From Vibrio chagasii (GTDB taxonomy: Bacteria > Pseudomonadota > Gammaproteobacteria > Enterobacterales > Vibrionaceae), in NCBI RefSeq assembly GCF_024347355.1, contig NZ_AP025465.1, positions 1,674,001 to 1,738,000 on the forward strand: 64,000 nucleotides of DNA, in the 5' to 3' direction. The notes under the pieces are model-generated. The model had not been told where the DNA came from and did no database searches. It saw nothing but the letters and a program-made list of their open reading frames with translations. Shown in pieces: positions 15,432 to 24,015 of the stretch. The translations under genes were made by a program, and so were the position numbers. Each line of letters begins with the position of its first letter. The first letter of the stretch is position 1.

Positions 15432-16856
15432 TTAGTTCATTTTCGGGATTACCGTTAAAACCGAAACGCCCATGATCGCTTCAATATCACTTTTTCGTTT
15501 GATCGATGAGTCAAACAATTCGAACAGTATCGCTAACCCCGCACCCAAGCCAATGCCTGCGATCAGACCTGCTAGGATGAATATGAAGGTCGGCATATTC
15601 GATTTAATACTCGGGGTGTAAGGTAAGTCGATAATCTTCACACGTTTATTTTCTTCGAACACACCTAGCGAGCCAGTTAACTGAGCCATCTCATAACGTT
15701 CATTAAGTTCATCGAATAGTTGTCGCTTAACTTCTACATCACGCTGCAAACGGTACATTTCTTTTGCGTTGTCACCGAAGTTGTTTGCCTTGTGTTCCAA
15801 TTCAAAAATCATGGTTTTAAGGCTTTTTGTCTCTTCTTTTAATGACTCATAGCGCCCCCGAACAAGTTGAAGGTTATGAAGTTGAGTCACTAAAAGAGGT
15901 TGCGTGTCGGAGAGTTTGTCTCGTGAAGTGCTACTCGCAATATCCCACAATTGGTCGCTGTTCATTCCGGGTTGCTTCTGTGCGAGCAGTGTTTTTCTTT
16001 CGTTCTCAAGACGTTCCAATTCCAGGACCTTCGCCTGTACAGCACTGTGTTTATTGGTGTACTTTGCTTTTAGTAAGGTTAACGAACTTTGTGTGTCAAT
16101 AATCTGATCTTCTAATCGGCCGATAACAGGATTGGTTTTTGATAGTTGTTGGTCAATCGACCCTAGGCTTTTTTCAACACCTGATAACTCGGCTTGTTTC
16201 TCGGCTAGGGTTTGCTTTAATGAAGCCAATCGATTCAAGCTTTGGCTTTGAACCTCAGGAGTTGAGTGTACATTTTCATTAATATATCTCGCTAACTCTT
16301 CTTCCGCCTTTGCCAGTTCAGCGCTTCGTTCGTCGATGTGAATTCTAAGGAAACTACTCGAGTCTTGGATCGACGAACGTTCTGGAGCCAATATTTGCTC
16401 AATAAAATGCTCGCTGACGGAACTAAGTGTCTCTTCCATACCGATCGGCGTGTTAGAGGTAAGACTTATCTTTAAGAAATCTTTACCCATTTGAGTAACA
16501 GATAAACGTTCCGACAAATCAGTAATGATCTCTTGTTTTTGAGCTTCCGACATATTAGGTGTTGTTAGCTGAAGTTCTTCTGCCACCGAATAAAGAACGT
16601 GACGGCTGTGTAACAGGGTTCTAAGTGCGCTCATTCTGTCTTTAAGCATGGTAGAAACGGCGATGTCCTCAAGAAATGGATTCATTTTCGCGGTTTCTTG
16701 TATCAGCATACTGGTGTGCGAATCGTATTTTGTTGGCGCAAGTTTACTCACACCAAACCCCACAAATGGCAAGATAAGAATAGGGATTACAATCACGTAG
16801 CGCTGACGCCACATCCCGTTCAATATGCTTAATAAACGCAGCTTGAGATTGTTCAT
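15432..16856 (-). CDS. sypO: SypO-like polysaccharide co-polymerase (Wzz/GumC family)
   Basis: A protein of about 474 residues with one membrane helix near each end (about 19-38 and 425-450) and a long periplasmic coiled-coil region between them. That is the usual layout of PCP-2 chain-length determinants. The C-terminal proline-rich motif is near YTPSIKSNMPTFIF, close to helix 2. There is no fused kinase domain, so the SypD-like protein would be its separate partner. ATG at 16856 overlaps the sypN stop (ATGA) and follows GGAG. Role: control of chain length and export of the polysaccharide at the inner membrane. Confidence 0.88.
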   Translation of the reverse strand: MNNLKLRLLSILNGMWRQRYVIVIPILILPFVGFGVSKLAPTKYDSHTSMLIQETAKMNPFLEDIAVSTMLKDRMSALRTLLHSRHVLYSVAEELQLTTPNMSEAQKQEIITDLSERLSVTQMGKDFLKISLTSNTPIGMEETLSSVSEHFIEQILAPERSSIQDSSSFLRIHIDERSAELAKAEEELARYINENVHSTPEVQSQSLNRLASLKQTLAEKQAELSGVEKSLGSIDQQLSKTNPVIGRLEDQIIDTQSSLTLLKAKYTNKHSAVQAKVLELERLENERKTLLAQKQPGMNSDQLWDIASSTSRDKLSDTQPLLVTQLHNLQLVRGRYESLKEETKSLKTMIFELEHKANNFGDNAKEMYRLQRDVEVKRQLFDELNERYEMAQLTGSLGVFEENKRVKIIDLPYTPSIKSNMPTFIFILAGLIAGIGLGAGLAILFELFDSSIKRKSDIEAIMGVSVLTVIPKMN

Positions 16857-17971
16857 AATAGCTCCAGCATCCAATGTACGAAGTTGCCACGGTTTTTCCA
16901 GCTGTCTTTTTCTACGATAGAGATCGGTGAGTGAGTGAGTTGGCGAGCGTTGTTAAGTGCTTGGATCATTTCCTGGGCATTATTGATTGCTGTAACGTAC
17001 TTCTGATAAGACGCCATGGCAGGGAATGGTGTTGTTACTATGGGTGTGCCTGCAGCTAAGTATTCCATCAGCTTAAGGGGGCTACACGCTTGTATTTGCT
17101 CATTGTCTACAAAGGGCAGCAAACTAATATCCCAATGTTGTGAGTAACTTGGTAAGGTGTGATGTGGTCTTGGGCCAAGGTAATGGACATTGTGTAACTT
17201 TGGTAACATTAGCGTATCAAGCTCGTTAGGCCCAATGAATACAAAATCCCATTCAGGCATTGCGTGAACAACATGTCCGATCATGTCATAGTTTAGCCAC
17301 TTCGACAGGCTGCCATAAAACCCTGCAATCGGACGATGACTACTTGGCAGGTCTTCAGCTCTGGCTACTGGTGTAGAAAATAGCTCAACATCAACGCCGT
17401 GTGGAAGAAGCTGCGTTTTACATTTAGGAAACTTTTTCACTAACTCTTTACTCGCTGCGAAAATCAGATCCGCTTTATCGATAAGTTTAGATTCGTGCTC
17501 AGCGACAGTTTGGTGATCAACGCCTGCGAGCGCACTGAAATCATCGCCGCAGTAATAAACCACAGCAGACTCCCCCAGATGCCCACACAGATCAACTGCA
17601 GTAGGAAGTGATGTCCACAGGATTGGGGCTTGTAAGTTAAGCTCTTCAATTATTGGTTTTAACTGTTTCAACATCATCATTTGAGCGAGCTTGCGTGAAG
17701 TGTATGATGCAGGAGCAGGGATGGTTCTCAAGTTGACGACTTTAATGTTGCTGAGGCCCGCAGAGTCCGACATGTTCTGGGTGATTGCGTTGGTCTTACC
17801 AAACAACTTATTGAATGCACGTGTTACATCTTTCACGCTTAAGCGCGGCTGTCTGAGGCCAATAGAGTTAATCCAAAGTACTTTATGTGTTTTAGCTAGT
17901 TGGCGAACTAAGTGCTGGGTTGACGATGGAAGTCCGCCGAAGTCTTCACCGAATACGATTAAATCACGCAT
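16853..17971 (-). CDS. sypN: SypN-like glycosyltransferase (GT-B)
   Basis: About 372 residues. The N-terminus DLIVFGEDFGGLPSSTQHL is a GT-B acceptor-domain start. The C-terminal lobe shows GFYGSLSKWLNYDMI and a donor-binding segment LMEYLAAGTPIVTTPFPAM. The conserved Glu of LMEYLAAG is characteristic of family 1/4-like enzymes that work on exopolysaccharide repeats. ATG at 17971 is chosen for the strong GGAGGTGACC upstream, and the gene overlaps sypM by eight bases. Sugar specificity is unknown. Order and content match sypN of Aliivibrio fischeri. Confidence 0.85.
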   Translation of the reverse strand: MRDLIVFGEDFGGLPSSTQHLVRQLAKTHKVLWINSIGLRQPRLSVKDVTRAFNKLFGKTNAITQNMSDSAGLSNIKVVNLRTIPAPASYTSRKLAQMMMLKQLKPIIEELNLQAPILWTSLPTAVDLCGHLGESAVVYYCGDDFSALAGVDHQTVAEHESKLIDKADLIFAASKELVKKFPKCKTQLLPHGVDVELFSTPVARAEDLPSSHRPIAGFYGSLSKWLNYDMIGHVVHAMPEWDFVFIGPNELDTLMLPKLHNVHYLGPRPHHTLPSYSQHWDISLLPFVDNEQIQACSPLKLMEYLAAGTPIVTTPFPAMASYQKYVTAINNAQEMIQALNNARQLTHSPISIVEKDSWKNRGNFVHWMLELL

Positions 17972-18749
17972 GGTCACCTCCGTGAGTCTCAAATGCATCA
18001 AAAACATCCGACTCTGTCACTTCTACGGATTTTATTTCCCCAACCACTCGTGCGGGATTACCTGCGGCAATAGAGAATGGGGCGATATTTTTGGTTACAA
18101 CGCTACCGGCAGCAATCACGGCACCTTCACCAATTGTCACGCCGCCTTTGACAGTTACATTGGTCCCTAGCCAAACATCTCGCTCTAGTATGATGTCGCC
18201 AATCTGTTGTGGGTCATCACCTTCACCGTTTGCACGACGTGTCGCATCAAGTGGGTGGCCAGAATAACCAAAAAGAAAGGCACCGCCAGCAATTCGGACA
18301 TTGTCGGAAATAATCACTAGTTTGCCTACCGCGATAGTTGATTGCCAACCCACATCAACATTATTACCAATTGACAGTAACGGATGTTCCAAACCGTCGA
18401 GCGGCTGCGTACACCCTGAAAATGTGGTGTGACCCGATATACGACAGTCATTCCCAATTGAAATTTGCAGTGGTCCACTTACGAAAGGTAGGCCTCCATA
18501 CAAATATAGGCGCTTACCACACTGTGCGACTCTGCCTTTGAACGCTGGGGTCCAGTAGCAAAAACGAGTAAATCCCCCGATGACATTTACAATCAATTTG
18601 TGTGTTTGATACAGGCAACGATTGAAGATCTGAGGTGTAGGGAGCTCGGCGCTTCTGATGTTTTTCAAAATGAAAAAAACATTTCTAATTCGAGAATTAG
18701 GGTGAAACTTAAGCCAGTGTTTAAATTGATGGATGCTTGCTGACGTCAT
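17964..18749 (-). CDS. sypM: SypM-like acyltransferase (left-handed beta-helix)
   Basis: A 261-residue enzyme with hexapeptide repeats in the C-terminal two thirds: for example IGNNVDVGWQSTIAVGK, VWLGTNVTVKGGVTIGEG, and AVIAAGSVVTKNIAPFSIAAG. The hydrophobic turn residues recur every six positions. The final segment AGNPARVVG is characteristic of sugar O-acetyltransferases such as the NodL/LacA/VatA group. It would acetylate (or acylate) a sugar of the repeat from acetyl-CoA. AAGGA precedes the ATG. It starts the sypM-N-O run of overlapping genes, 93 bp after the polymerase gene. Confidence 0.87.
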   Translation of the reverse strand: MTSASIHQFKHWLKFHPNSRIRNVFFILKNIRSAELPTPQIFNRCLYQTHKLIVNVIGGFTRFCYWTPAFKGRVAQCGKRLYLYGGLPFVSGPLQISIGNDCRISGHTTFSGCTQPLDGLEHPLLSIGNNVDVGWQSTIAVGKLVIISDNVRIAGGAFLFGYSGHPLDATRRANGEGDDPQQIGDIILERDVWLGTNVTVKGGVTIGEGAVIAAGSVVTKNIAPFSIAAGNPARVVGEIKSVEVTESDVFDAFETHGGDHA

Positions 18750-18842
18750 AATGAAATTCCTTCTCTGTTGTTATATAGAAGTACTTTCATATTATGTGCC
18801 ATATACTAAAGCCCATATTTTCAATGAGTTAAGGTTTGGCTT

Positions 18843-20216
18843 TTAGATTTTCTCATTTTGACAAGCAGTTTGAGATACGTTTGAAACGCAAACTGTGAGT
18901 GCTGCAAGGATGTAAATCGGCCAGTTGAAGCCCTGAGTTAGAAAAGTGCCGGACACAATGGTACCTATCAGGCCTGCGTAGACCGCGTAGGCGACAGCAT
19001 TGAGTTCTGGTGGGACATTGGAACCCGCAGTTTTAAGTCGCGCCAAAGTGGCACGAGAGGTTTTGATCAGAGATACGATAAGCCCTACGAAAATGATCAA
19101 CCCAATAAATCCAGTTTCAGCTAAAACGCCAAACCAGGTGCTGTGCACAGCATGATTTAATCCATCCCAATAAGCGCTATAAAAAAAGTAGTTAGAATAG
19201 AAGTTATTTAGTCCTACGCCGGTTAATGGGTTGTCTAACGCCATTTTGAACGCCGCTTCCCACGCGTAGATTCGCCCCATGGCGGATTCATCAATCCCTT
19301 CTTCGGCGGCACCACCTGAAGCTCTGTCTGATATTCCGGCAACTAAGTAAAGGACGACTGCGGCAATTGCTCCGCCAGGCATTAACAAGAGTTTAGAGTG
19401 AACCCACTTCCAAGCAAATATACCAATCACGGCAATACACCCTAATAGTCCCCCACGGCTCTGCGTTGCGATGATAGCAGCGAGCAGTAACACGCAAACG
19501 AGGCCACTTATAATTCGTTTAAACAATGGGATTCCGGAAGTGCTGGCTTGACTGATAGTAAATGCGAGAGGGAACATTAATACCAGCGCCAAATCGTTAG
19601 GGTCTCCGAGCATTGACCCCAAATCACGACCTATGGTTACGCGTGTGCCTTCAACTAAACCAATACCGTTGATTGAGTTGTAAACCGCGATGGTACTGAC
19701 CAGAGCCCCCGCGTATATGATCATCATCGCCGTTTTCGCAAGATCCTCGGTGGTATTCACTAGCCACATGATCGCGAGTGTCATAACGATAATTTTCCAA
19801 TAAATCCCTTTAAACTCAGCTAATGCGATCGGCCTATTCGATGCGAATACGATACCAATGATGGTAAGAACCCAAAATATGGCGAGCCAATTGAAAGAGT
19901 GATGCCAGAAGATTTTCAGCTCTTTACTGACGAACGCATGCCAGAGTAGAGCAGACAGTGCGCCTATAGAAAGCAACAAAGGGATTTTCATCGGATAGAG
20001 GACGGGAAGTGCTTCGTGAATTCTAAAGAATGAGAAGACAACGAACAGTAGAACAAAGTAAAACGCTCTGTTAACAACGAATAGAGCACCCAAAGGTATA
20101 AAAGCAAGTACTATGACAACGACCGGGTGAGGAACGAGATACCAAGCAGCACCAATAACAAGGCTTAGGAATGAGAGCCCTAAAATTAGCGGTGTTCGGT
20201 TAACTTGGTCTCTCAT
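18843..20216 (-). CDS. sypL: Wzy-type polysaccharide polymerase / O-antigen ligase-like (SypL-like)
   Basis: A 457-residue polytopic protein with about eleven membrane segments. The large periplasmic loop has the Wzy_C pattern: NPLTGVGLNNFYSNYFF followed by NHAVHSTWFGVLAETG. That His and the preceding GxGxNNF are diagnostic of O-antigen ligases and polymerases. It should link lipid-carried repeat units in the periplasm. AGGGA precedes the ATG. Upstream lie a sigma-54 promoter and a SypG-type element, so it begins a SypG-controlled operon that continues into sypM-N-O. The exact match to sypL rather than another membrane gene of the Aliivibrio fischeri locus is inferred from position. Confidence 0.82.
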   Translation of the reverse strand: MRDQVNRTPLILGLSFLSLVIGAAWYLVPHPVVVIVLAFIPLGALFVVNRAFYFVLLFVVFSFFRIHEALPVLYPMKIPLLLSIGALSALLWHAFVSKELKIFWHHSFNWLAIFWVLTIIGIVFASNRPIALAEFKGIYWKIIVMTLAIMWLVNTTEDLAKTAMMIIYAGALVSTIAVYNSINGIGLVEGTRVTIGRDLGSMLGDPNDLALVLMFPLAFTISQASTSGIPLFKRIISGLVCVLLLAAIIATQSRGGLLGCIAVIGIFAWKWVHSKLLLMPGGAIAAVVLYLVAGISDRASGGAAEEGIDESAMGRIYAWEAAFKMALDNPLTGVGLNNFYSNYFFYSAYWDGLNHAVHSTWFGVLAETGFIGLIIFVGLIVSLIKTSRATLARLKTAGSNVPPELNAVAYAVYAGLIGTIVSGTFLTQGFNWPIYILAALTVCVSNVSQTACQNEKI

Positions 20217-20257
20217 TGTAAATCCCTAGCGTTTTTTATTATTCAACTAAAGACATA

Positions 20258-20274
20258 GCAAGGTGAATGCCACA
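20258..20274 (-). promoter_or_regulatory. Sigma-54 promoter before the polymerase gene
   Basis: On the minus strand it reads TGGCATTCACCTTGCT, with GG-N10-GC spacing and the TTGC of the -12 element intact. It lies about 42 bp upstream of the polymerase start codon. Confidence 0.85.
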
Positions 20275-20341
20275 TATCAACTGATACTAAGTTATTGTAT
20301 TTGTGTTCAATTTAGATTTTTCTAAAACGTTGAGTTGAGGC

Positions 20342-20356
20342 GGGTCAAAATGAGAA
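20342..20356 (-). promoter_or_regulatory. SypG-type enhancer element
   Basis: TTCTCATTTTGACCC on the minus strand fits TTCTCANNNTG. It is about 70-95 bp upstream of the sigma-54 promoter. Confidence 0.65.
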
Positions 20357-20413
20357 TCAAATTGGAAACGCGCTTGCCATTGTTATTTGGATTGAATCTA
20401 TGGTGTGGCAATG

Positions 20414-21544
20414 TTATGCACTGTAGCAGGCTAGGATCTGGGGAATAACAGCTTGTGGAGAGTAATGCTTGCGGATGGTCGCTTTGGCTTTCATTCCCAT
20501 AGTCTGCTTGTCTTGAGAAGGGAGGTCAAACCAACTCGTTAAACATGCAGTGAGTTCGCTTTCATTTGTAGCGATGTAACCATTGTCTTCATGCTGAATC
20601 AGCTGCGATAGATTACCAACGTTGGTCGCTATAACCGGTATGCCACGAGCCATGGCTTCTAATGCCGCCATAGGTAGACCTTCGTAACGAGATGGTATGA
20701 CTAAAACATCAATGGTTTTCCATGCATTGTCCATACTGGTTTGGTGTCCATGGAACGTTAAGTTATTTGGTTTACTCTTTTCTAGCGTTTGCCTTTCAGG
20801 ACCATCTCCAAATAGGTGAAACTTATGATTAGCCGCAAACCGTGCAAGAGCAACAAAACGGTCTGGCGCTTTTTCGTGGCTTAAACGGCCAACAAAACCT
20901 ACGTGATAAATTTTGTCACTGTTGCCTGCGTCATCTAAATGTTCAGAAGTCGCTGTGCTATCAGGGATCGCAATAAAATTATTAAGCAGGGTGGTTTGCC
21001 ACGGAATCTTATTTTGTATCTTGTTGCTGACAACAAAACAGTGATTAGACAGGAATCCAGTATATCTATCTAAAAAATCGTAGAGCCAAACTTTGCCTTT
21101 AGGTGTTTCGCCTGCGTGATACGTCGATATTTGACGAGGCTTACAATGGCTTGGGGTCACTAGCTTCACCAGTTTACTCACAATGCTTGCTTTGTAGCCA
21201 TGAGCATGGACATGCGTGGGTTTATATTGCGTGATTGCCAGTTTAAGTTGCGAAACTGAATTGGTTTTACTTGGCGCTAAGTCGTTAAGGTGACTGTAAA
21301 GCAGGTCTAATTCTTTTAAGCGTGTTATCACTGGTGGAAGAGGAGCAAACTTGGTGAGCAGGACGACTCTAGCTTTGCGGTTATGTTTAAGTAAACCAAG
21401 GGCGAGCTCAATGACATGCGTTTCAATTCCACCAAAGGTTTGGCTATCGATGAGCAGCCAAATCTCTTCAGGTTCAGGAACTAAATGCCCCTGAACCTGA
21501 ATTGGTTGAGCTTGAGTATCCAAATTAGGCTTGGTTACACTCAT
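20414..21544 (-). CDS. Family 4 glycosyltransferase of the syp locus (SypH-like by position)
   Basis: A 376-residue GT-B enzyme. The acceptor side has WLLIDSQTFGGIETHVIELA, with the Gly-Gly-Ile-Glu loop typical of family 4. The donor side has VGFVGRLSHEKAPDRFVALA and IPSRYEGLPMAALEAMARG with the E-x7-E pair. It overlaps the regulator gene sypG by 20 bases and has GGGAG before its ATG, so it is translated from the same message. In Aliivibrio fischeri three glycosyltransferases (H, I, J) stand here; only one is found. It could equal any of the three. The sugar transferred is unknown. Confidence 0.83.
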   Translation of the reverse strand: MSVTKPNLDTQAQPIQVQGHLVPEPEEIWLLIDSQTFGGIETHVIELALGLLKHNRKARVVLLTKFAPLPPVITRLKELDLLYSHLNDLAPSKTNSVSQLKLAITQYKPTHVHAHGYKASIVSKLVKLVTPSHCKPRQISTYHAGETPKGKVWLYDFLDRYTGFLSNHCFVVSNKIQNKIPWQTTLLNNFIAIPDSTATSEHLDDAGNSDKIYHVGFVGRLSHEKAPDRFVALARFAANHKFHLFGDGPERQTLEKSKPNNLTFHGHQTSMDNAWKTIDVLVIPSRYEGLPMAALEAMARGIPVIATNVGNLSQLIQHEDNGYIATNESELTACLTSWFDLPSQDKQTMGMKAKATIRKHYSPQAVIPQILACYSA

Positions 21545-23033
21545 CTTCAGACTCCCAAGCCTGTTTCTTACGGTAAACAGTGGAAGGACTCAACTCCAAT
21601 AAAACGGCAGCGTTTAACACATTTCCATCACAATGATTGATCGCATGTTGAATGGCTTCGCGTTCTATCTGCCACATTGGACGTATCGCACCGTCACTAG
21701 TGGTAAATGCCGGTGTCATTGGATCATTTGTGTCTTGAGAGACAGATGAACGCTCAAGCTCTTCTGGTGTGACTGGAGGCAGCTTACCTTCTTGAACAAC
21801 TGGCGACACAGCTTCGACAACAGCGCTACGTATTGGCGTAACGCTTTTTGAGGTTGTAGCGTCTGCTTTATTGATCGGAGCAGGTAACATCTCTTTGGTT
21901 ACACTGGTTTCATTGTTTAACACTACGATGTTGCGAATGATGTTTTGTAGCTGACGAACATTGCCCGGCCATGGATAGCGCTTAAGTAAACCTTGTGTCT
22001 CTTTATCGATAGACTTGAATTTCTTCTTGTCTTGTTTGGCGTAAAGTTTCAAAAAGTGGTTAGCTAGAGTGACAATGTCACTTCCTCTTTCTCTCAGCGG
22101 TGGCATCTCAATAGGCACCACATGTACACGATAGTAAAGGTCTTCACGGAATCGACCTTCTTCTACTTCGACGAGAGGGTCACGGTTAGTCGCACAGATG
22201 ATTCTGACATCTACTTTGATTTCTCGGTTGCCACCTAACGGGGTAAAAGTCCCGGTTTGTAGGAATCGAAGGAGCTTTTTCTGCATTTCCGATTCCATTT
22301 CACAAAGTTCATCCAGAAACAGTGTGCCACCGTGTGCTTGCATTGCAGCACCTTTACGATCGGTTGTTGCACCGGTAAATGCGCCTTTGACATGACCGAA
22401 GATTTCGCTTTCCATTAAATCGCGGGGAATAGCACCACAGTTGATGGCAACGAATGGTTTATCACCACGCTGACTCTCTTGGTGAATAGCCTCTGCGCAT
22501 ACTTCTTTACCTGTCCCGCTCTCGCCATTGATGAACACACTTGCGGTTGTCGGAGCAACTGAGTCGATGATTTTATAAACGGCTTGCATCGGTAAACAAG
22601 AACCGATGAAGTTATGGAAACGGTCACGATCGAATTTGCTTTGAATATTGTCGACTAGATTTTCGAGTTTGGCTCTGCGCAGATGTAGGTTAACCGATGT
22701 TTTTAGGCGGTCGGCTTGAATTGGCTTTTCTAAGAAGTCTTCCGCACCGCGCTGAATTAGGTCAACGGCAATGTTCACTGAACCATGGGCTGTCGCGATG
22801 ATTGCAGCGGTTGGGATGTCGTTATCACTGATCCAATCTAATACCTCTTCACCTGGCATATCAGGCAGTTTTAGATCGAGGATGACCAGTTGTGGGACGT
22901 GTCTCTCTATAAATGTTTTTGCTTCAGCTCCAGTTTCGACATGAAATATGTCGTATGGCTCGTCTTTTACGTACTGCTTGTAAAGTACGGCGAGGGAGGT
23001 GGAGTCTTCAACTAACAATACCTTAGGGCGCAT
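21525..23033 (-). CDS. sypG: SypG-like sigma-54-dependent response regulator
   Basis: A 502-residue NtrC-class activator. The receiver domain has phospho-acceptor Asp53 in LVILDLKLPD and the Lys of FLEKPIQ. The AAA+ domain carries Walker A GESGTGKE, the sigma-54 contact loop GAFTGA, and Walker B LFLDEL. A Fis-type helix-turn-helix ends the protein (CDGNVLNAAVLLELSPSTVYRKKQ). The linker between AAA+ and HTH is about 60 residues long, Pro/Ser/Thr-rich and variable. It closely resembles LuxO, but its location names it SypG. When phosphorylated it would activate the three sigma-54 promoters of the locus. Confidence 0.92.
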   Translation of the reverse strand: MRPKVLLVEDSTSLAVLYKQYVKDEPYDIFHVETGAEAKTFIERHVPQLVILDLKLPDMPGEEVLDWISDNDIPTAAIIATAHGSVNIAVDLIQRGAEDFLEKPIQADRLKTSVNLHLRRAKLENLVDNIQSKFDRDRFHNFIGSCLPMQAVYKIIDSVAPTTASVFINGESGTGKEVCAEAIHQESQRGDKPFVAINCGAIPRDLMESEIFGHVKGAFTGATTDRKGAAMQAHGGTLFLDELCEMESEMQKKLLRFLQTGTFTPLGGNREIKVDVRIICATNRDPLVEVEEGRFREDLYYRVHVVPIEMPPLRERGSDIVTLANHFLKLYAKQDKKKFKSIDKETQGLLKRYPWPGNVRQLQNIIRNIVVLNNETSVTKEMLPAPINKADATTSKSVTPIRSAVVEAVSPVVQEGKLPPVTPEELERSSVSQDTNDPMTPAFTTSDGAIRPMWQIEREAIQHAINHCDGNVLNAAVLLELSPSTVYRKKQAWESEDECNQA

Positions 23034-23238
23034 TGTGTAATTCCTTTTGAAACTTTATCCTAACCAATCAATAACATAGTGATGTTTGAGCGTAGATACG
23101 AGTCGACTGTCTTTGTTACTTACTGGGCGCGCTGTCTTATTTGAGTTTAGTCTGTTTACGCGAACAGATGACCATGAAACGTAAATCGGTAATGACTATG
23201 TTGAGCTATTTAACTAATTTATATCTAGTGAAAGAGCG

Positions 23239-23643
23239 TTAACTAAAACCGGCTTCTTTTCTTTCTAATAACGCGTTGATTGAACGCTCTGCAAGTTCGA
23301 TTAACTCGCCAACCTGCAGAAAGGCTTGTTCATGATGCGCTTCTAAACACTGCTGTTCTAATGCTCTTGCTAACTTACCTAAAGGCCGGTTACCTAGCGA
23401 AAGTGCGGTACTACCAAGGGTATGGACTTCAAACTCGAGCGTTTGAGCGTCGTTGTTGCTAACTGCTTCTTTAATGGTGAGTAAACGAGCCTGTGACTCT
23501 GTCACATAGTGGTCGATTAAAATTGAAATAATCTCCGGACTGGTATCTCGAACCATCTGTTCAAGTACGCTTTCATCCACAAGCTCTTCATTTTGTTGCT
23601 TATTTTCACCTGAAGGTGTGTCTGACGTTAAAGTCGAGTTCAT
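23239..23643 (-). CDS. Stand-alone histidine phosphotransfer (HPt) protein
   Basis: About 134 residues: a short disordered N-terminus, then one four-helix HPt domain. The phosphorylatable His74 lies in EFEVHTLGSTALSLG, which matches the canonical HxLKG-x2-x-x-LG apart from Gly in place of Lys. ATG at 23643 follows AAGGAC at eight bases; the longer frame upstream lacks a ribosome-binding site. It sits just before sypG, where SypF with its C-terminal HPt domain is found in Aliivibrio fischeri. The natural reading is a phosphorelay module that passes phosphate from an unlinked hybrid kinase to SypG. No kinase gene is nearby. Confidence 0.85.
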   Translation of the reverse strand: MNSTLTSDTPSGENKQQNEELVDESVLEQMVRDTSPEIISILIDHYVTESQARLLTIKEAVSNNDAQTLEFEVHTLGSTALSLGNRPLGKLARALEQQCLEAHHEQAFLQVGELIELAERSINALLERKEAGFS

Positions 23644-23929
23644 CAAACTAAGTCCTTTTATTGAGCTGTAAATCCTTACATCATCGAGAAGTCTAATACT
23701 CGTTTGCACTCTTAAGTTTTAGTCATTTTCTGGAATAATTTCAACTGGTTGCCTTATAAACAGCAGAATAAATCGACATTAAGCCATGCTTGTGGCTATC
23801 TTTGTGATAAACCTAACGGATTGATTATACGTATTTTCACTTACAAAACATTAACTTAGGTGTGTAATGGGAGAAGGGCTTGGACTCTAGTGCTAAAAAA
23901 CCTCGTTTCCTCAAAATCTAGCAAACTAA

Positions 23930-23966
23930 ATAAAAAGGCCACCCTGTTGCTGAATAGTGGTGGCCT
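23930..23966 (-). terminator. Terminator of the betaine/choline transporter operon
   Basis: Arms GGCCACC and GGTGGCC (23938-23965) are followed on the minus strand by TTTTTATTT. It separates the transporter genes from the HPt-sypG unit, which therefore needs its own promoter. Confidence 0.85.
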
Positions 23967-24015
23967 AAGTGTTAATAAAGTAATTGGTTACGCCTTTGTC
24001 CAAGTTGGACTTGGA

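Noticed and set aside
18750-18842. Separate sigma-54 promoter for sypM
   Set aside because: TGTGCCAT is present but no GC at the right distance; the 93-bp gap seems to be internal to the polymerase-sypM-N-O operon.
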